From an uncultured Clostridia bacterium (GTDB lineage Bacteria; Bacillota; Clostridia; Oscillospirales; CAG-272), in NCBI GenBank assembly GCA_947624945.1, contig CANQMJ010000021.1, positions 1-23,639 of the forward strand: DNA of 23,639 bases, read 5' to 3'. Made by a program: the position numbers and the translations under genes. Positions 1-8,068 of the stretch are shown in pieces; position 1 is the stretch's first letter; each line of letters begins with the position of its first letter. The notes under the pieces were generated by a model, which saw only the letters and a list, made by a program, of their open reading frames with translations, ran no database searches and was not told the DNA's origin.

Positions 1-645
1 CACGATCTGATGTTCTCCGGCACGCTTTACGTCAACGGCGTATACGATCTACCCGTCACGCATCATCTGCTCGCGCCGAAAGGAGCGTCGATAGAGGGGA
101 TAAAGACGGTGCTTTCGCATCCGCAGGCGCTATCGCAGTGCGAGACGTACATAAAAAGGCACGGATTTGCGACCGTCGAGGCGACGAACACAGCAGTCGC
201 GGCAAAGACCGTGGCAGAGGGCGGCGATCTGACAGTCGCCGCGATAGCGAGCGAGGAGACGGCGCCGCTTTACGGACTCACGGTCCTCGACCACGACATC
301 AACGACAGCAACACGAACACGACGCGGTTCGCAGTGTTCACGCGTCTCAAAAACGACGCCGAAGCGAAGCACAACAATTTCATACTGATGTTCACGGTCA
401 AAAACGTCGCGGGCGCGCTCGCGAGAGCGATAAGCATTATAGGCGAGCACGGCTTCAACATGCGCGTGCTCCGCTCGCGTCCGATGAAGGAGCTCGCGTG
501 GCAGTACTATTTCTACATCGAGGCGGAGGGCAGTCCCGAGGGCGAGGAGGGCGAAAAGATGCTGTCCGAGCTGTCCGAGTTCTGCGACAGGCTGAAGGTC
601 GTGGGCGGATATGAATCCGAACCGACGCTGGGAGGCGGCGTATGA
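1..645 (+). CDS. pheA: prephenate dehydratase, C-terminal part with ACT domain (5' end outside window)
   Basis: Prephenate dehydratase converts prephenate to phenylpyruvate, the last dedicated step before phenylalanine. The frame is open from base 1, so the gene begins upstream; the ATG at 10 is internal. What is visible is the second half of the dehydratase domain, including the TNTTRF motif near nt 313-330 that corresponds to the family's catalytic TRF signature. An ACT domain follows (about nt 382-615), with the SRP of the ESRP-like Phe-binding motif retained as RSRPMKE. The ACT domain implies allosteric inhibition by phenylalanine. Many Clostridia fuse a chorismate mutase to the N-terminus, but that part lies outside the window and cannot be checked. 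The stop overlaps the aroB start by 4 bp (ATGA), so the two genes are translationally coupled. Confidence 0.93.
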   Translation, partial: HDLMFSGTLYVNGVYDLPVTHHLLAPKGASIEGIKTVLSHPQALSQCETYIKRHGFATVEATNTAVAAKTVAEGGDLTVAAIASEETAPLYGLTVLDHDINDSNTNTTRFAVFTRLKNDAEAKHNNFILMFTVKNVAGALARAISIIGEHGFNMRVLRSRPMKELAWQYYFYIEAEGSPEGEEGEKMLSELSEFCDRLKVVGGYESEPTLGGGV

Positions 646-1670
646 GTGAGAAACTGACTGTGGCGCTCGGCGAGCGCTCGTATGACATAATTATCGAGCG
701 CGGCTGCGCGAAAAGAGCGGACGAATACCTCGATCTCGACAGAAACGTGCTCGTCGTGACCGACACGGGCGTACCCGAAATGTACACGCGCGCGGTCGCC
801 GATGTGTGCCGCGGCTCCGTCATAGTGACGGTGCCCGAGGGCGAGGGGAGCAAGTCGATAGCGCAGTTCGAACGGCTCCTTTCCGAGATGCTCGAATGCG
901 GATTTTCGCGCCGCGACTGCGTCGTCGCCGTCGGCGGCGGCGTCGTCGGCGATCTTTCCGGCTTCGCCGCGTCCGCCTATATGCGCGGCATAGATTTTTA
1001 CAATATCCCGACGACGGCGCTTTCGCAGATAGACTCGTCGGTGGGAGGCAAGACAGCCGTCAACCTGCGCGGCATCAAAAACGTCGTCGGCGCGTTCTAT
1101 CAGCCGAGGCGCGTCCTCATCGACGCGGACACGCTGTCGACGCTGCCGCGCCGTCAGCTCGCGAGCGGACTGTGCGAAGGGCTCAAAATGGCGGCGACGT
1201 TCGACGCGGAGCTGTTTGCCGAGTTCGAGCGCGGAGACGCAGAGGACAGGCTCGAACATATAATCGCGCGGTCGCTCGACATAAAGCGGCGCGTCGTCGA
1301 GGCCGACGAGCGCGAGGGCGGTCTGCGCCGCGTGCTCAACTTCGGTCACACGCTCGGTCACGGCATCGAGGCGGAGGAGGAGCTGCACGGTCTCTATCAC
1401 GGCGAATGTGTTGCGCTCGGTATGCTGCCGATGTGCTCGAAGAGCGTGCGCGAACGGCTCCTTCGCGTATATGAAAAACTCGGTCTGCCGACGCGGTACG
1501 ATTTTGACGCCGACCGCATAATGGAGGCGGCGATGCACGACAAAAAAGCGTCGGGCGGCGGCGTGTCGGTCGTGTACGTAGAAGAAATAGGCACGTACGA
1601 GATACGGCGCGTCACATACGACGAGCTGCGCCGTATGCTCGAGGACTACATAAAGGAGACGGGCGAATGA
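642..1670 (+). CDS. aroB: 3-dehydroquinate synthase
   Basis: This cytoplasmic enzyme converts DAHP to 3-dehydroquinate, step 2 of the shikimate pathway, using NAD and a divalent metal. The 342-residue length is normal for the family. Visible signatures are the glycine-rich GGGVVGDLSGFAAS, the segment IPTTALSQIDSSVGGKTAVN, and the three metal-ligand regions: EGLK (Glu), FGHTLGHGIE (His) and YHGECVALGM (His). The ATG at 642 is chosen because GGGAGG lies at about 630-635 and the start overlaps the pheA stop by 4 bp. The gene overlaps aroC by 4 bp at its own 3' end. Nothing in it is unusual. Confidence 0.97.
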   Translation: MSEKLTVALGERSYDIIIERGCAKRADEYLDLDRNVLVVTDTGVPEMYTRAVADVCRGSVIVTVPEGEGSKSIAQFERLLSEMLECGFSRRDCVVAVGGGVVGDLSGFAASAYMRGIDFYNIPTTALSQIDSSVGGKTAVNLRGIKNVVGAFYQPRRVLIDADTLSTLPRRQLASGLCEGLKMAATFDAELFAEFERGDAEDRLEHIIARSLDIKRRVVEADEREGGLRRVLNFGHTLGHGIEAEEELHGLYHGECVALGMLPMCSKSVRERLLRVYEKLGLPTRYDFDADRIMEAAMHDKKASGGGVSVVYVEEIGTYEIRRVTYDELRRMLEDYIKETGE

Positions 1671-2737
1671 AAAACACGTTCGGCACATCGCTGTCCGTCA
1701 CGATATTCGGCGAGAGCCACGGCCCGTATATAGGGGCGACGCTCGACGGCATCGAACCGGGACTCGACGTCGACGAGGACTTTATAAAATATCAGCTGTC
1801 GCGCCGCCGTCCGTCTGGTCGCATATCGACGTCGCGCGTCGAGGCTGACGAGTACAGCATTATAAGCGGCGTATTCGAGGGAAAAACGACGGGCACGCCG
1901 CTCACGGTCATAATACCGAACGCGAACACGAATAGCGGCGACTACGAGCGCGGACTGCCGCGTCCGGGGCATGCCGACTATACGGGCCACATCAAGTACC
2001 GCGGATTTGAGGACTATCGCGGCGGCGGTCATTTCAGCGGAAGGATAACGGCTGCGCTCGTCGCCGTCGGCGCGATAGTCATATCGGCGCTAAAGGCGCG
2101 CGGCGTGACAGTCGGCACGCACATAAAGCAGCTCGCGGGCGTTGCCGACCGCGATTTCGGCGACATTGTTGCAGACGTGGAAACGCTGTCACATCTCGAC
2201 TTCGCCGCGCTCGACAGCGAGGCGGGCGAGCGCATGAGGGCGGCGGCGGAGGCTGCCGCGCGCGACGGCGACAGCGTCGGGGGCGTGCTTGAAACGGCGA
2301 TATGCGGCGTGCCCGCAGGCGTCGGCGAGCCGTGGTTCGACTCGCTCGAGGGCGTGCTCGCGCACGCCATATTCTCGATACCGGCCGTCAAGGGCGTCGA
2401 GTTCGGACTCGGATTCGGCATGTGCGGACTGCGCGGCAGCGAGGTCAACGACCCGATACGCACCGACGGGGCGCGCGTCTACACCGAGACGAACAACAAC
2501 GGCGGCATAAACGGCGGCATATCGAACGGAATGCCTATACTGTTCCGCACGGCGATAAAGCCGACGCCGTCTATATATAAGCCGCAGATGACCGCGGACC
2601 TCGAAAAGTTAGAAAACGCGACGCTCGAGCTTAAGGGACGCCACGACCCCGCGATAGTACACAGGGCGCGCGTCGTTGTCGACAGCGTCGCGGCGATTGT
2701 GGTCTACGACATGATGAAGACGGGGGGCGCGATATGA
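1667..2737 (+). CDS. aroC: chorismate synthase
   Basis: Chorismate synthase makes chorismate from EPSP using reduced FMN, the seventh and last common step of the shikimate pathway. The 356-residue protein shows the N-terminal GESHG, the RRPS and EGKTTGTPL segments, RPGHADYTG and the flavin-site region RGGGHFSGR. These match the family in order. The ATG overlaps the aroB stop by 4 bp and is preceded by AAGGAG at about 1654-1659. The 3' end overlaps the aroE-aroK start by 4 bp. How the flavin is reduced (a separate reductase or an intrinsic activity) cannot be read from the sequence. Confidence 0.97.
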   Translation: MKNTFGTSLSVTIFGESHGPYIGATLDGIEPGLDVDEDFIKYQLSRRRPSGRISTSRVEADEYSIISGVFEGKTTGTPLTVIIPNANTNSGDYERGLPRPGHADYTGHIKYRGFEDYRGGGHFSGRITAALVAVGAIVISALKARGVTVGTHIKQLAGVADRDFGDIVADVETLSHLDFAALDSEAGERMRAAAEAAARDGDSVGGVLETAICGVPAGVGEPWFDSLEGVLAHAIFSIPAVKGVEFGLGFGMCGLRGSEVNDPIRTDGARVYTETNNNGGINGGISNGMPILFRTAIKPTPSIYKPQMTADLEKLENATLELKGRHDPAIVHRARVVVDSVAAIVVYDMMKTGGAI

Positions 2738-3978
2738 AATACGGATGCATAGCGGAGCGCCTCGGTCACAGTTTTTCGCGCGAGATACACAACATGATAG
2801 GCGATTATGAATACGAGCTCTGCGAGCTGTCGCCCGACGAGCTCGGCGGGTTTTTGGAAAAGCGCGATTTTCTCGGTATCAACGTCACGATACCGTATAA
2901 GCGCGACGTGATACCGTACCTCTCCCACATTGACGAGGCGGCAGAAAAGATGGGAGCCGTCAACACCGTCGTAAACAGGGGCGGCGAGCTGTGGGGGTAC
3001 AACACCGACTTTTTCGGCATGCGCGATCTCATAGAGTCGGCAAACATAGAGATAATGGGCAAAAAAGTCGTCGTGCTCGGCACGGGCGGTACCTCGCACA
3101 TGGCGAACGTGCTCGCCGCGTCGCTCGGCGCGCGGGAAATAGTGACCGCGAGCAGGACGGGAAAGGGCGGCGCGTGCACGTATGAGCAGATATACGCAAG
3201 CCACACGGACGCGGACGTTATAATCAACACGACGCCGTCAGGCATGTACCCGAAGCTCGTGTATGAGGCACCTGTCGACATCGCAAAGTTCCCGAACGTC
3301 TCAGCCGTCGTCGACGCAGTCTACAATCCGCAGCGGACGCGGCTCGTGAGCGAGGCGCGAAAGCTCGGCATAAACGCCGTGGGCGGGCTTTACATGCTCG
3401 TGTCGCAGGCCGTGTACGCGTCGGAGCGCTTCTTCGATAAGAAATATCCCGACGGGCTCGCGGACGATATTTACAAGCGTCTGTCGCGCATAAAGGAAAA
3501 CATCGTCCTCACCGGCATGCCCGGCTCGGGCAAGTCGACGCTCGGCCGCCGCGCCGCAGAGGCGACGGGGCGCAGATTCGTCGACACGGACGCGGTATTC
3601 GTCGAAAGATACGGAAATATATCGGACTTTTTCGCCGCGCACGGCGAGGACGAGTTCAGACGGCTCGAAACGGAGATCGTGCGCGAAGTTGCGATGGAGT
3701 CCGAGTGCGTCATCGCCACGGGCGGCGGCGTTATACTGCGCGGCGAAAACGTCGACGCGCTGCGGCAGAACGGACGCATCTACTATATCGACCGTCCGCT
3801 TTCATGGCTGACGCCGACGTCGGACCGTCCGCTCGCAAAAGACGCGGATGCGATAAAGAAGAGATATTACGAACGCCACGACATATATCTGTCGACGGCG
3901 GACTGCGTCATAAAGCCGTCCTCGCCCGACAAGGACAAGGCGGCGGCCATGATAGTAAAAGCCCACATGGGACAGTGA
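2734..3978 (+). CDS. aroE-aroK: bifunctional shikimate dehydrogenase / shikimate kinase fusion
   Basis: One 414-residue polypeptide carries two consecutive-step enzymes. Residues 1 to about 250 are shikimate 5-dehydrogenase (AroE): the substrate loop LGHSFS, the NVTIPYK catalytic lysine, the NTDFFG aspartate, and a nucleotide-binding loop GTGGTSHMA. Residues from about 255 to the end are shikimate kinase (AroK): P-loop GMPGSGKST at about 261-269, the DTD magnesium/shikimate motif, a GGG motif in ATGGGV, and a basic RPLAKDADAIKKRYYERH lid and helix region. Both halves look intact, so 3-dehydroshikimate could be reduced and then phosphorylated by the same protein. There is no stop or frameshift between them. 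The start overlaps the aroC stop by 4 bp. The AroE nucleotide loop departs from the common GAGGAA form, and the NADPH preference is inferred from the family. Confidence 0.95.
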   Translation: MKYGCIAERLGHSFSREIHNMIGDYEYELCELSPDELGGFLEKRDFLGINVTIPYKRDVIPYLSHIDEAAEKMGAVNTVVNRGGELWGYNTDFFGMRDLIESANIEIMGKKVVVLGTGGTSHMANVLAASLGAREIVTASRTGKGGACTYEQIYASHTDADVIINTTPSGMYPKLVYEAPVDIAKFPNVSAVVDAVYNPQRTRLVSEARKLGINAVGGLYMLVSQAVYASERFFDKKYPDGLADDIYKRLSRIKENIVLTGMPGSGKSTLGRRAAEATGRRFVDTDAVFVERYGNISDFFAAHGEDEFRRLETEIVREVAMESECVIATGGGVILRGENVDALRQNGRIYYIDRPLSWLTPTSDRPLAKDADAIKKRYYERHDIYLSTADCVIKPSSPDKDKAAAMIVKAHMGQ

Positions 3979-3996
3979 AAGGTACGGAAACGGTAA

Positions 3997-4428
3997 ATGA
4001 AAATACTCGTCATAAACGGACCGAATCTCAATATGCTCGGCATACGCGAGCCCGATATATACGGGCGCGAGACGTACGCGTCCGTGTGCGATAAGATCAA
4101 AAGCTACGCCGCGCAGATAGGCGTCGATGTCGAGATATACCAGTCGAACCACGAGGGCGACATCGTCGATAAGATACAGTCCGCGTACGGCAATTTCGAC
4201 GGCATCGTGATAAATCCCGCCGCATACACGCACACGAGCGTCGCTATCCTCGACGCGCTCAAATCGGTGTCGATACGCGCGGTCGAGGTCCACATCTCGG
4301 ACGTCAACGAGCGCGAGCAGTTCCGCCACATCAGCTACGCGGGCATGGCGTGCGAGCATCACATAATCGGTCACGGCACCGACGGCTACCTCGAAGCCGT
4401 TGCATATCTTGCGGGGGTCGGGGAGTGA
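3997..4428 (+). CDS. aroQ: type II 3-dehydroquinate dehydratase
   Basis: This enzyme dehydrates 3-dehydroquinate to 3-dehydroshikimate, step 3 of the pathway, by the type II mechanism; the family forms dodecamers. At 143 residues it has the usual size. Visible motifs are GPNLNMLGIREPDIYG (containing the catalytic tyrosine region), QSNHEGDIVD, INPAAYTHTSVAILDAL and VEVHISDVNEREQFR with the conserved histidine. It starts 18 bp after aroE-aroK and its stop overlaps the probable GTG start of aroA. The gene supplies the one step between AroB and AroE, so the cluster is contiguous for the pathway. Confidence 0.97.
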   Translation: MKILVINGPNLNMLGIREPDIYGRETYASVCDKIKSYAAQIGVDVEIYQSNHEGDIVDKIQSAYGNFDGIVINPAAYTHTSVAILDALKSVSIRAVEVHISDVNEREQFRHISYAGMACEHHIIGHGTDGYLEAVAYLAGVGE

Positions 4429-5639
4429 AGGCGATATTTGATGTGTGCCGGCTTTCCGGCACGGCGGCGGCCCCGCCGTCGAAGTCGATGGGGCACCGCC
4501 TCATCATCGGCGCGGCGCTCGCCGACGGCGAGAGCGTTATACGCGGCGTCGAATATTCAAACGACATAACGGCGACGATATCGTGCGCGCGCGCGCTCGG
4601 CGCTGTTGTCTTGTGCGAGGGCGATACGGTGCGCGTAAACGGCGGCGGATTTCTGTCGGTGAAAAACGCCGTCCTCGACTGCGGCGAGAGCGGCAGCACG
4701 CTGCGGTTCTTCATACCGCTGTGCATGTCGGGATCTGACCGCGAATACACGTTTTTGGGCAGCGAGCGGCTCCTGTCGCGTCCGCTGTCGGTATATGAGT
4801 CGCTGTCGCGCGAACGCGGGATAAAATTTGAGAACATAGGCAACTGCATAAAAGTGAGCGGCGATCTCGGCGTTGGCAGCTTTACCGTCGAGGGCGGCGT
4901 GAGCAGCCAGTTCATAACGGGTCTGACGCTGGCGCTAATCGTGCGAGCGAAAAACGGCGAGTGCGGCGAGATAACGATAGTGCCGCCCGTCGAGAGCAGG
5001 CCGTATATAGATATGACGGTCGCGGCGCTGCGCAAATTCGGCGCGCGCGTTTCATTCACCGACGACAAAATTACCGTCGAACCGTGCGAGCTTCATCCGA
5101 TAGAGTGCCGCGTCGAGGGCGACTGGTCGAACGCCGCGTTCCTCGATGTCTATAATCACATCGGCGGAGACGTGACCGTGACGGGGCTCGACGAAACGTC
5201 GACGCAGGGCGACCGCGCATACCGCGAATATTTCGATATGCTCGACGGCGGCTCGCCGACGATTGACGTGTCCGACACGCCCGATCTCGCGCCCGTGCTG
5301 TTCGCGCTCGCGGCGGCGAAAAACGGCGCGCATTTCACGGGCACGAAGCGGCTCGCGGCGAAGGAGTCCGACAGGGCGTCCGTCATGGCGCATGAGCTTG
5401 CCAAATTCGGCGCATATGTCGACGTATACGAAAACGACGCCGTCGTGCACAAATGCGCGCTGCACGCGCCGACGTCGATGATAGAGCGTCACCGCGACCA
5501 CCGCATCGTCATGGCGTGCTCGACGCTTCTGACGCTGACGGGCGGCAAGCTCGACGGCGCCGAGGACGTGAACAAGAGTTTTCCGTCATATTTCGACGTT
5601 ATAAAAAAACTCGGAGCCGAGGTAAGGCTCGAAAAATAA
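4425..5639 (+). CDS. aroA: 3-phosphoshikimate 1-carboxyvinyltransferase (EPSP synthase)
   Basis: EPSP synthase joins phosphoenolpyruvate to shikimate 3-phosphate, step 6 of the pathway. Visible motifs are PPSKSMGHR near the N-terminus (Lys-Ser substrate site), LDCGESGSTLRFF, SSQFITGLTLAL and ERHRDHRIVMA near the C-terminus. I place the start at GTG 4425, which overlaps the aroQ stop (GTGA) and has GGGGG at about 4412-4416 upstream. It gives 404 residues beginning M(V)KAIFDVCRLSG. A longer ATG frame from 4350 would overlap aroQ by 79 bp and adds an Arg/Ser/Cys-rich extension unlike the family. The protein is slightly shorter than typical EPSP synthases (about 420-430). Confidence 0.95.
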   Translation: MKAIFDVCRLSGTAAAPPSKSMGHRLIIGAALADGESVIRGVEYSNDITATISCARALGAVVLCEGDTVRVNGGGFLSVKNAVLDCGESGSTLRFFIPLCMSGSDREYTFLGSERLLSRPLSVYESLSRERGIKFENIGNCIKVSGDLGVGSFTVEGGVSSQFITGLTLALIVRAKNGECGEITIVPPVESRPYIDMTVAALRKFGARVSFTDDKITVEPCELHPIECRVEGDWSNAAFLDVYNHIGGDVTVTGLDETSTQGDRAYREYFDMLDGGSPTIDVSDTPDLAPVLFALAAAKNGAHFTGTKRLAAKESDRASVMAHELAKFGAYVDVYENDAVVHKCALHAPTSMIERHRDHRIVMACSTLLTLTGGKLDGAEDVNKSFPSYFDVIKKLGAEVRLEK

Positions 5640-5673
5640 GCGCTTCGCGGAGCATGAAAGGAATAACACACAA

Positions 5674-6531
5674 ATGATAATCGACGTAAGAAAGAACATA
5701 CTTATCGTTGGACTCGGACTTTTGGGCGGCAGCTACGCCGAGGCGCTCCACCGCTACGGATTTCACGTGTCGGCACTGACGCGCCGTCAGAGCTCCATCG
5801 ACTACGCGTTGGAGCGCGGCATCATCGACGAGGGAGCGGAGGGCGTCGACCCCGAGCTGATAGGCAGCGCCGACCTCGTCGTGTTCGCGCTTTATCCGCA
5901 CATTTTTATCGAGTGGATAGAGGAGAATCAGAAATACTTAAAGCCGGGCGCGCTCATCACGGACGTGACGGGCGTCAAGTGCAGCGTCGTATACAAGGTG
6001 CAGGATATGCTTCGTCCCGACGTCGAGTTCATAGCCGCGCACCCGATGGCGGGTCGCGAGGTCTACGGCGTCGAAAACAGCACGTCGCGCATTTTCGCGG
6101 GCGCGAACTACATCGTCACGCCGACAAAGAAAAACACGCCCGACGCGATCGAGACATGCCGCGAGCTCGGGCTCTTGCTCGGATTTTCGCAGGTGGCGGA
6201 GCTTTCGCCCGAGGAGCACGACGAGATGATAGGCTTCGTCTCGCAGCTCACACACTGCATAGCGGTCACGCTCATGACGTGCAACGAGGAGGAGCACATC
6301 GAGCGCTTCACCGGCGACTCGTTCCGCGACCTCACGCGTATTGCGCGCATAAACGACCTGATGTGGAGCGAGCTGTTCATCGCGAACAAGGACGCGCTCC
6401 TGCGTCAGATGGAGTTGTTCGAGGCGCAGTTCGACAAGCTTAAGGCGATGATAAGGGACGGCGACGTCGACGGCATGCGCGATATGATGCGCCATTCGAC
6501 CGAACGCCGCGCGAAGTTTGATAAGAAGTGA
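5674..6531 (+). CDS. tyrA: prephenate dehydrogenase
   Basis: The enzyme oxidises prephenate to 4-hydroxyphenylpyruvate, the tyrosine branch after chorismate mutase. The 285-residue protein has a Rossmann loop GLGLLGGS at residues 13-20, the HPMAGREVYG segment, and SQLTHCIA with the histidine conserved at the active site of the family. The C-terminal helical part ends just after this domain, so the ACT regulatory domain found in longer TyrA proteins is missing. The ATG at 5674 has AAAGGA upstream (about 5656-5661) and lies 34 bp after aroA. NAD versus NADP use cannot be decided by eye. This is the last gene before the repeat-filled spacer. Confidence 0.95.
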   Translation: MIIDVRKNILIVGLGLLGGSYAEALHRYGFHVSALTRRQSSIDYALERGIIDEGAEGVDPELIGSADLVVFALYPHIFIEWIEENQKYLKPGALITDVTGVKCSVVYKVQDMLRPDVEFIAAHPMAGREVYGVENSTSRIFAGANYIVTPTKKNTPDAIETCRELGLLLGFSQVAELSPEEHDEMIGFVSQLTHCIAVTLMTCNEEEHIERFTGDSFRDLTRIARINDLMWSELFIANKDALLRQMELFEAQFDKLKAMIRDGDVDGMRDMMRHSTERRAKFDKK

Positions 6532-6550
6532 TTTTTATTAAATTTAAATG

Positions 6551-6580
6551 CAGGGAAGCTTCTTGAAAGAAGCTCCCCTG
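6551..6580. repeat. hairpin 20 bp after tyrA (repeat unit 1)
   Basis: The arms CAGGGAAGCTTCTT (6551-6564) and AAGAAGCTCCCCTG (6567-6580) pair over 14 positions with a single mismatch. Read on the minus strand, with AAAAGTTCTTG preceding it, this matches the pattern of the other intergenic units. No T tract follows on the plus strand, so it is not a classic terminator for tyrA, although it could slow or process the transcript. Confidence 0.65.
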
Positions 6581-6822
6581 CACCCCGCAAGAACTTTTCG
6601 GGAAAGATATAATATAAAAAATATATATTGTAATAAAAGTTTTTGAAAAGGGAGCGCGAGGAGAAAAATTTTTCCATTTGCGGAGCCCCTTTTGGTAAAA
6701 GGTGCCCCGCCCCTCTCCAAAAGCGGACTAAATAGTGATTATCTTAAGTCCGCACCGAGGATATTGTTTCCGTTTGCTTTGTAAAAAAATAAAAAAGTAA
6801 TAAAAGTTTTTGAAAAAGGGGT

Positions 6823-6860
6823 ACGGGGGAAAAACTTTTTGAAAAAAGTTTTTCCCCCGT
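6823..6860. repeat. perfect 18-bp inverted repeat in the aroF leader (repeat unit 3)
   Basis: The arms at 6823-6840 and 6843-6860 are exact reverse complements (ACGGGGG, A-run, CTTTTT and its complement), separated by 2 bases. The structure ends 4 nt before the AAAGGA ribosome site (6865-6870) of aroF. It is preceded by AAAAGTTTTTG, as in the other units. It could shape aroF mRNA stability or initiation, or simply be an inserted repeat. Confidence 0.8.
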
Positions 6861-6878
6861 CAAGAAAGGATTTTAACC

Positions 6879-7907
6879 ATGAATATGATATTTGAGCGGA
6901 AGCTGCCGATACCGCAGGAGGTAAAAAAGCTGTTCCCCATATCGGCGGAGGGGGCGGCGACTGTCGAGAGGCGTGCGGCGGAGATAAAGGACATATTTGA
7001 GGGCAAAAGCGACAAGCTGATACTCATAATCGGGCCGTGCTCGGCGGACAATGCCGACAGCGTCATCGACTACATATCGCGGCTTAAGCGCATAGAGGAG
7101 CAGGTCGGCGACAAAATATTCTTTATCCCGCGCGTATACACGAACAAGCCGCGCACGACGGGCGACGGCTACAAGGGCATGCTGCATCAGCCCGACCCGA
7201 ACGAGAAGCCCGACATGTACAAGGGCATCGTCGCGATACGAAGTCTTCACATGCGCGCGCTTTTGGAGATGGGGTATTCGTGCGCGGACGAGATGCTGTA
7301 TCCCGAGGATCACAGATACTTAAACGACATACTCGCATACGTCGCCGTCGGCGCGCGCTCGGTCGAGAACCAGCAGCACAGACTGACCGCGAGCGGACTC
7401 AATATCCCCGTCGGCATGAAGAATCCGACCGGCGGCGACATATCGGTCATGATGAACGCGATAACGGCGGCGCAGCACAAGCACACGTTCTTATACCGCG
7501 GGTGGGAGGTACACTCGCAGGGCAACATGCTCGCGCACGCTATTTTGCGCGGCTACATCGACGGCTACGGCAAGATGCACCCTAACTATCACTATGAGGA
7601 CCTGCGCGATCTGTGCGAGACGTACGCAAAGAGCGGACTTCAAAATCCCGCCCTCATCGTCGACACGAATCACGCGAACTCGTCTAAGATGTTTTCGGAG
7701 CAGCCGCGCATCGTCAAGGACGTGCTGCACTCGTGCCGCATAAATCCCGACATCAAACGTCTCGTCAAGGGCTTTATGATAGAGAGCTACATCGAGGACG
7801 GCGCGCAGAAGATAGGTGAGTGCATTTACGGCAAGTCGATAACGGACCCGTGCCTCGGCTGGGAAAAGACGGAACGGCTTATTTACGATATAGCGGAGAT
7901 ACTGTAA
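6879..7907 (+). CDS. aroF: 3-deoxy-7-phosphoheptulonate (DAHP) synthase, class I AroFGH type
   Basis: DAHP synthase condenses erythrose 4-phosphate with phosphoenolpyruvate, the committed first step of the shikimate pathway. The 342 residues fit the AroF/AroG/AroH type (class I alpha). Visible are IGPCSAD (metal cysteine), FIPRVYTNKPRTTGDGYKG, NPTGGD, VDTNHANS (metal histidine), IESYIEDG (metal glutamate) and KSITDPCLGW (metal aspartate). The family is usually feedback-inhibited by Phe, Tyr or Trp, but which effector applies here is not readable. The start has AAAGGA 8 nt upstream. The repeat-filled spacer separates it from tyrA, so it may be controlled independently of the operon. A strong terminator follows directly. 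Confidence 0.95.
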   Translation: MNMIFERKLPIPQEVKKLFPISAEGAATVERRAAEIKDIFEGKSDKLILIIGPCSADNADSVIDYISRLKRIEEQVGDKIFFIPRVYTNKPRTTGDGYKGMLHQPDPNEKPDMYKGIVAIRSLHMRALLEMGYSCADEMLYPEDHRYLNDILAYVAVGARSVENQQHRLTASGLNIPVGMKNPTGGDISVMMNAITAAQHKHTFLYRGWEVHSQGNMLAHAILRGYIDGYGKMHPNYHYEDLRDLCETYAKSGLQNPALIVDTNHANSSKMFSEQPRIVKDVLHSCRINPDIKRLVKGFMIESYIEDGAQKIGECIYGKSITDPCLGWEKTERLIYDIAEIL

Positions 7908-7929
7908 GGGGGCATGCGCCCCCTTTTTT
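7908..7929 (+). terminator. intrinsic terminator after aroF
   Basis: GGGGGC-ATGC-GCCCCC (7908-7923) directly follows the aroF stop codon and is followed by six T residues (7924-7929). It marks the end of the aromatic region and insulates the sigma-factor unit. Confidence 0.9.
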
Positions 7930-7958
7930 CATTTGCGCGCGAAATCGCGCCGCCCCTA

Positions 7959-7986
7959 TTTACAAAATGAATTTTTTTGTTATAAT
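7959..7986 (+). promoter_or_regulatory. housekeeping-type promoter with extended -10, upstream of the sigma factor
   Basis: TTTACA (7959-7964), a 16-bp spacer and TATAAT (7981-7986), with TG at 7978-7979 giving an extended -10. The predicted transcription start near 7993 leaves a leader of about 75 nt before the sigma-factor ATG. No ECF-type autoregulatory promoter was recognised here. Confidence 0.75.
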
Positions 7987-8068
7987 AGATAATGGAATTA
8001 TAAAAAATTTGCAACATGCATGTGACCGACGCGGCGCGTGAAACGTATTACAGATGGGAGGTGGGAGC

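Larger units (their letters stand above)
6532..6878 (+). repeat. 347-bp spacer made of related palindromic repeat units
   Basis: No gene is seen here. At least three units of one pattern are present: AAAAGTTYTTG, then a G-rich run, then a hairpin rich in A and T. One unit is at about 6551-6597 on the minus strand, one at about 6629-6670, and one at about 6801-6860. An imperfect hairpin at 6680-6710 (CGGAGCCCCTTTT opposite AAAAGGTGCCCCG) and a 7-bp inverted repeat GCGGACT/AGTCCGC (about 6723-6752) lie between them. Promoter elements for aroF are not convincing (a weak TTGCTT at 6774 and TAATAA at 6798, 18 bp apart). A similar element sits between ilvC and ilvD. Confidence 0.7.

Noticed and set aside
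513..1688. 391-residue open frame on the minus strand
   Set aside because: It lies entirely opposite pheA/aroB and is Arg, His and Val-rich with no domain; a typical antisense shadow in GC-rich coding DNA.
4350..4424. Upstream ATG extension of aroA
   Set aside because: It overlaps aroQ by 79 bp and adds an Arg/Ser/Cys-rich N-terminus absent from the family; GTG 4425 with a GTGA overlap fits better.
6608..6613. TATAAT in the tyrA-aroF spacer as a promoter
   Set aside because: No -35 element at 16-18 bp (CCGCAA there), and the surrounding sequence is a general A/T run.
6405..6677. 90-residue minus-strand open frame over the tyrA end and spacer
   Set aside because: It is translated through the palindromic repeats and the opposite strand of tyrA; Phe/Tyr-rich only because of A/T runs.
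6532..6878. T-box or other amino-acid riboswitch upstream of aroF
   Set aside because: No TGGTACCGCG-type box or specifier layout was found; the spacer is explained by palindromic repeats.
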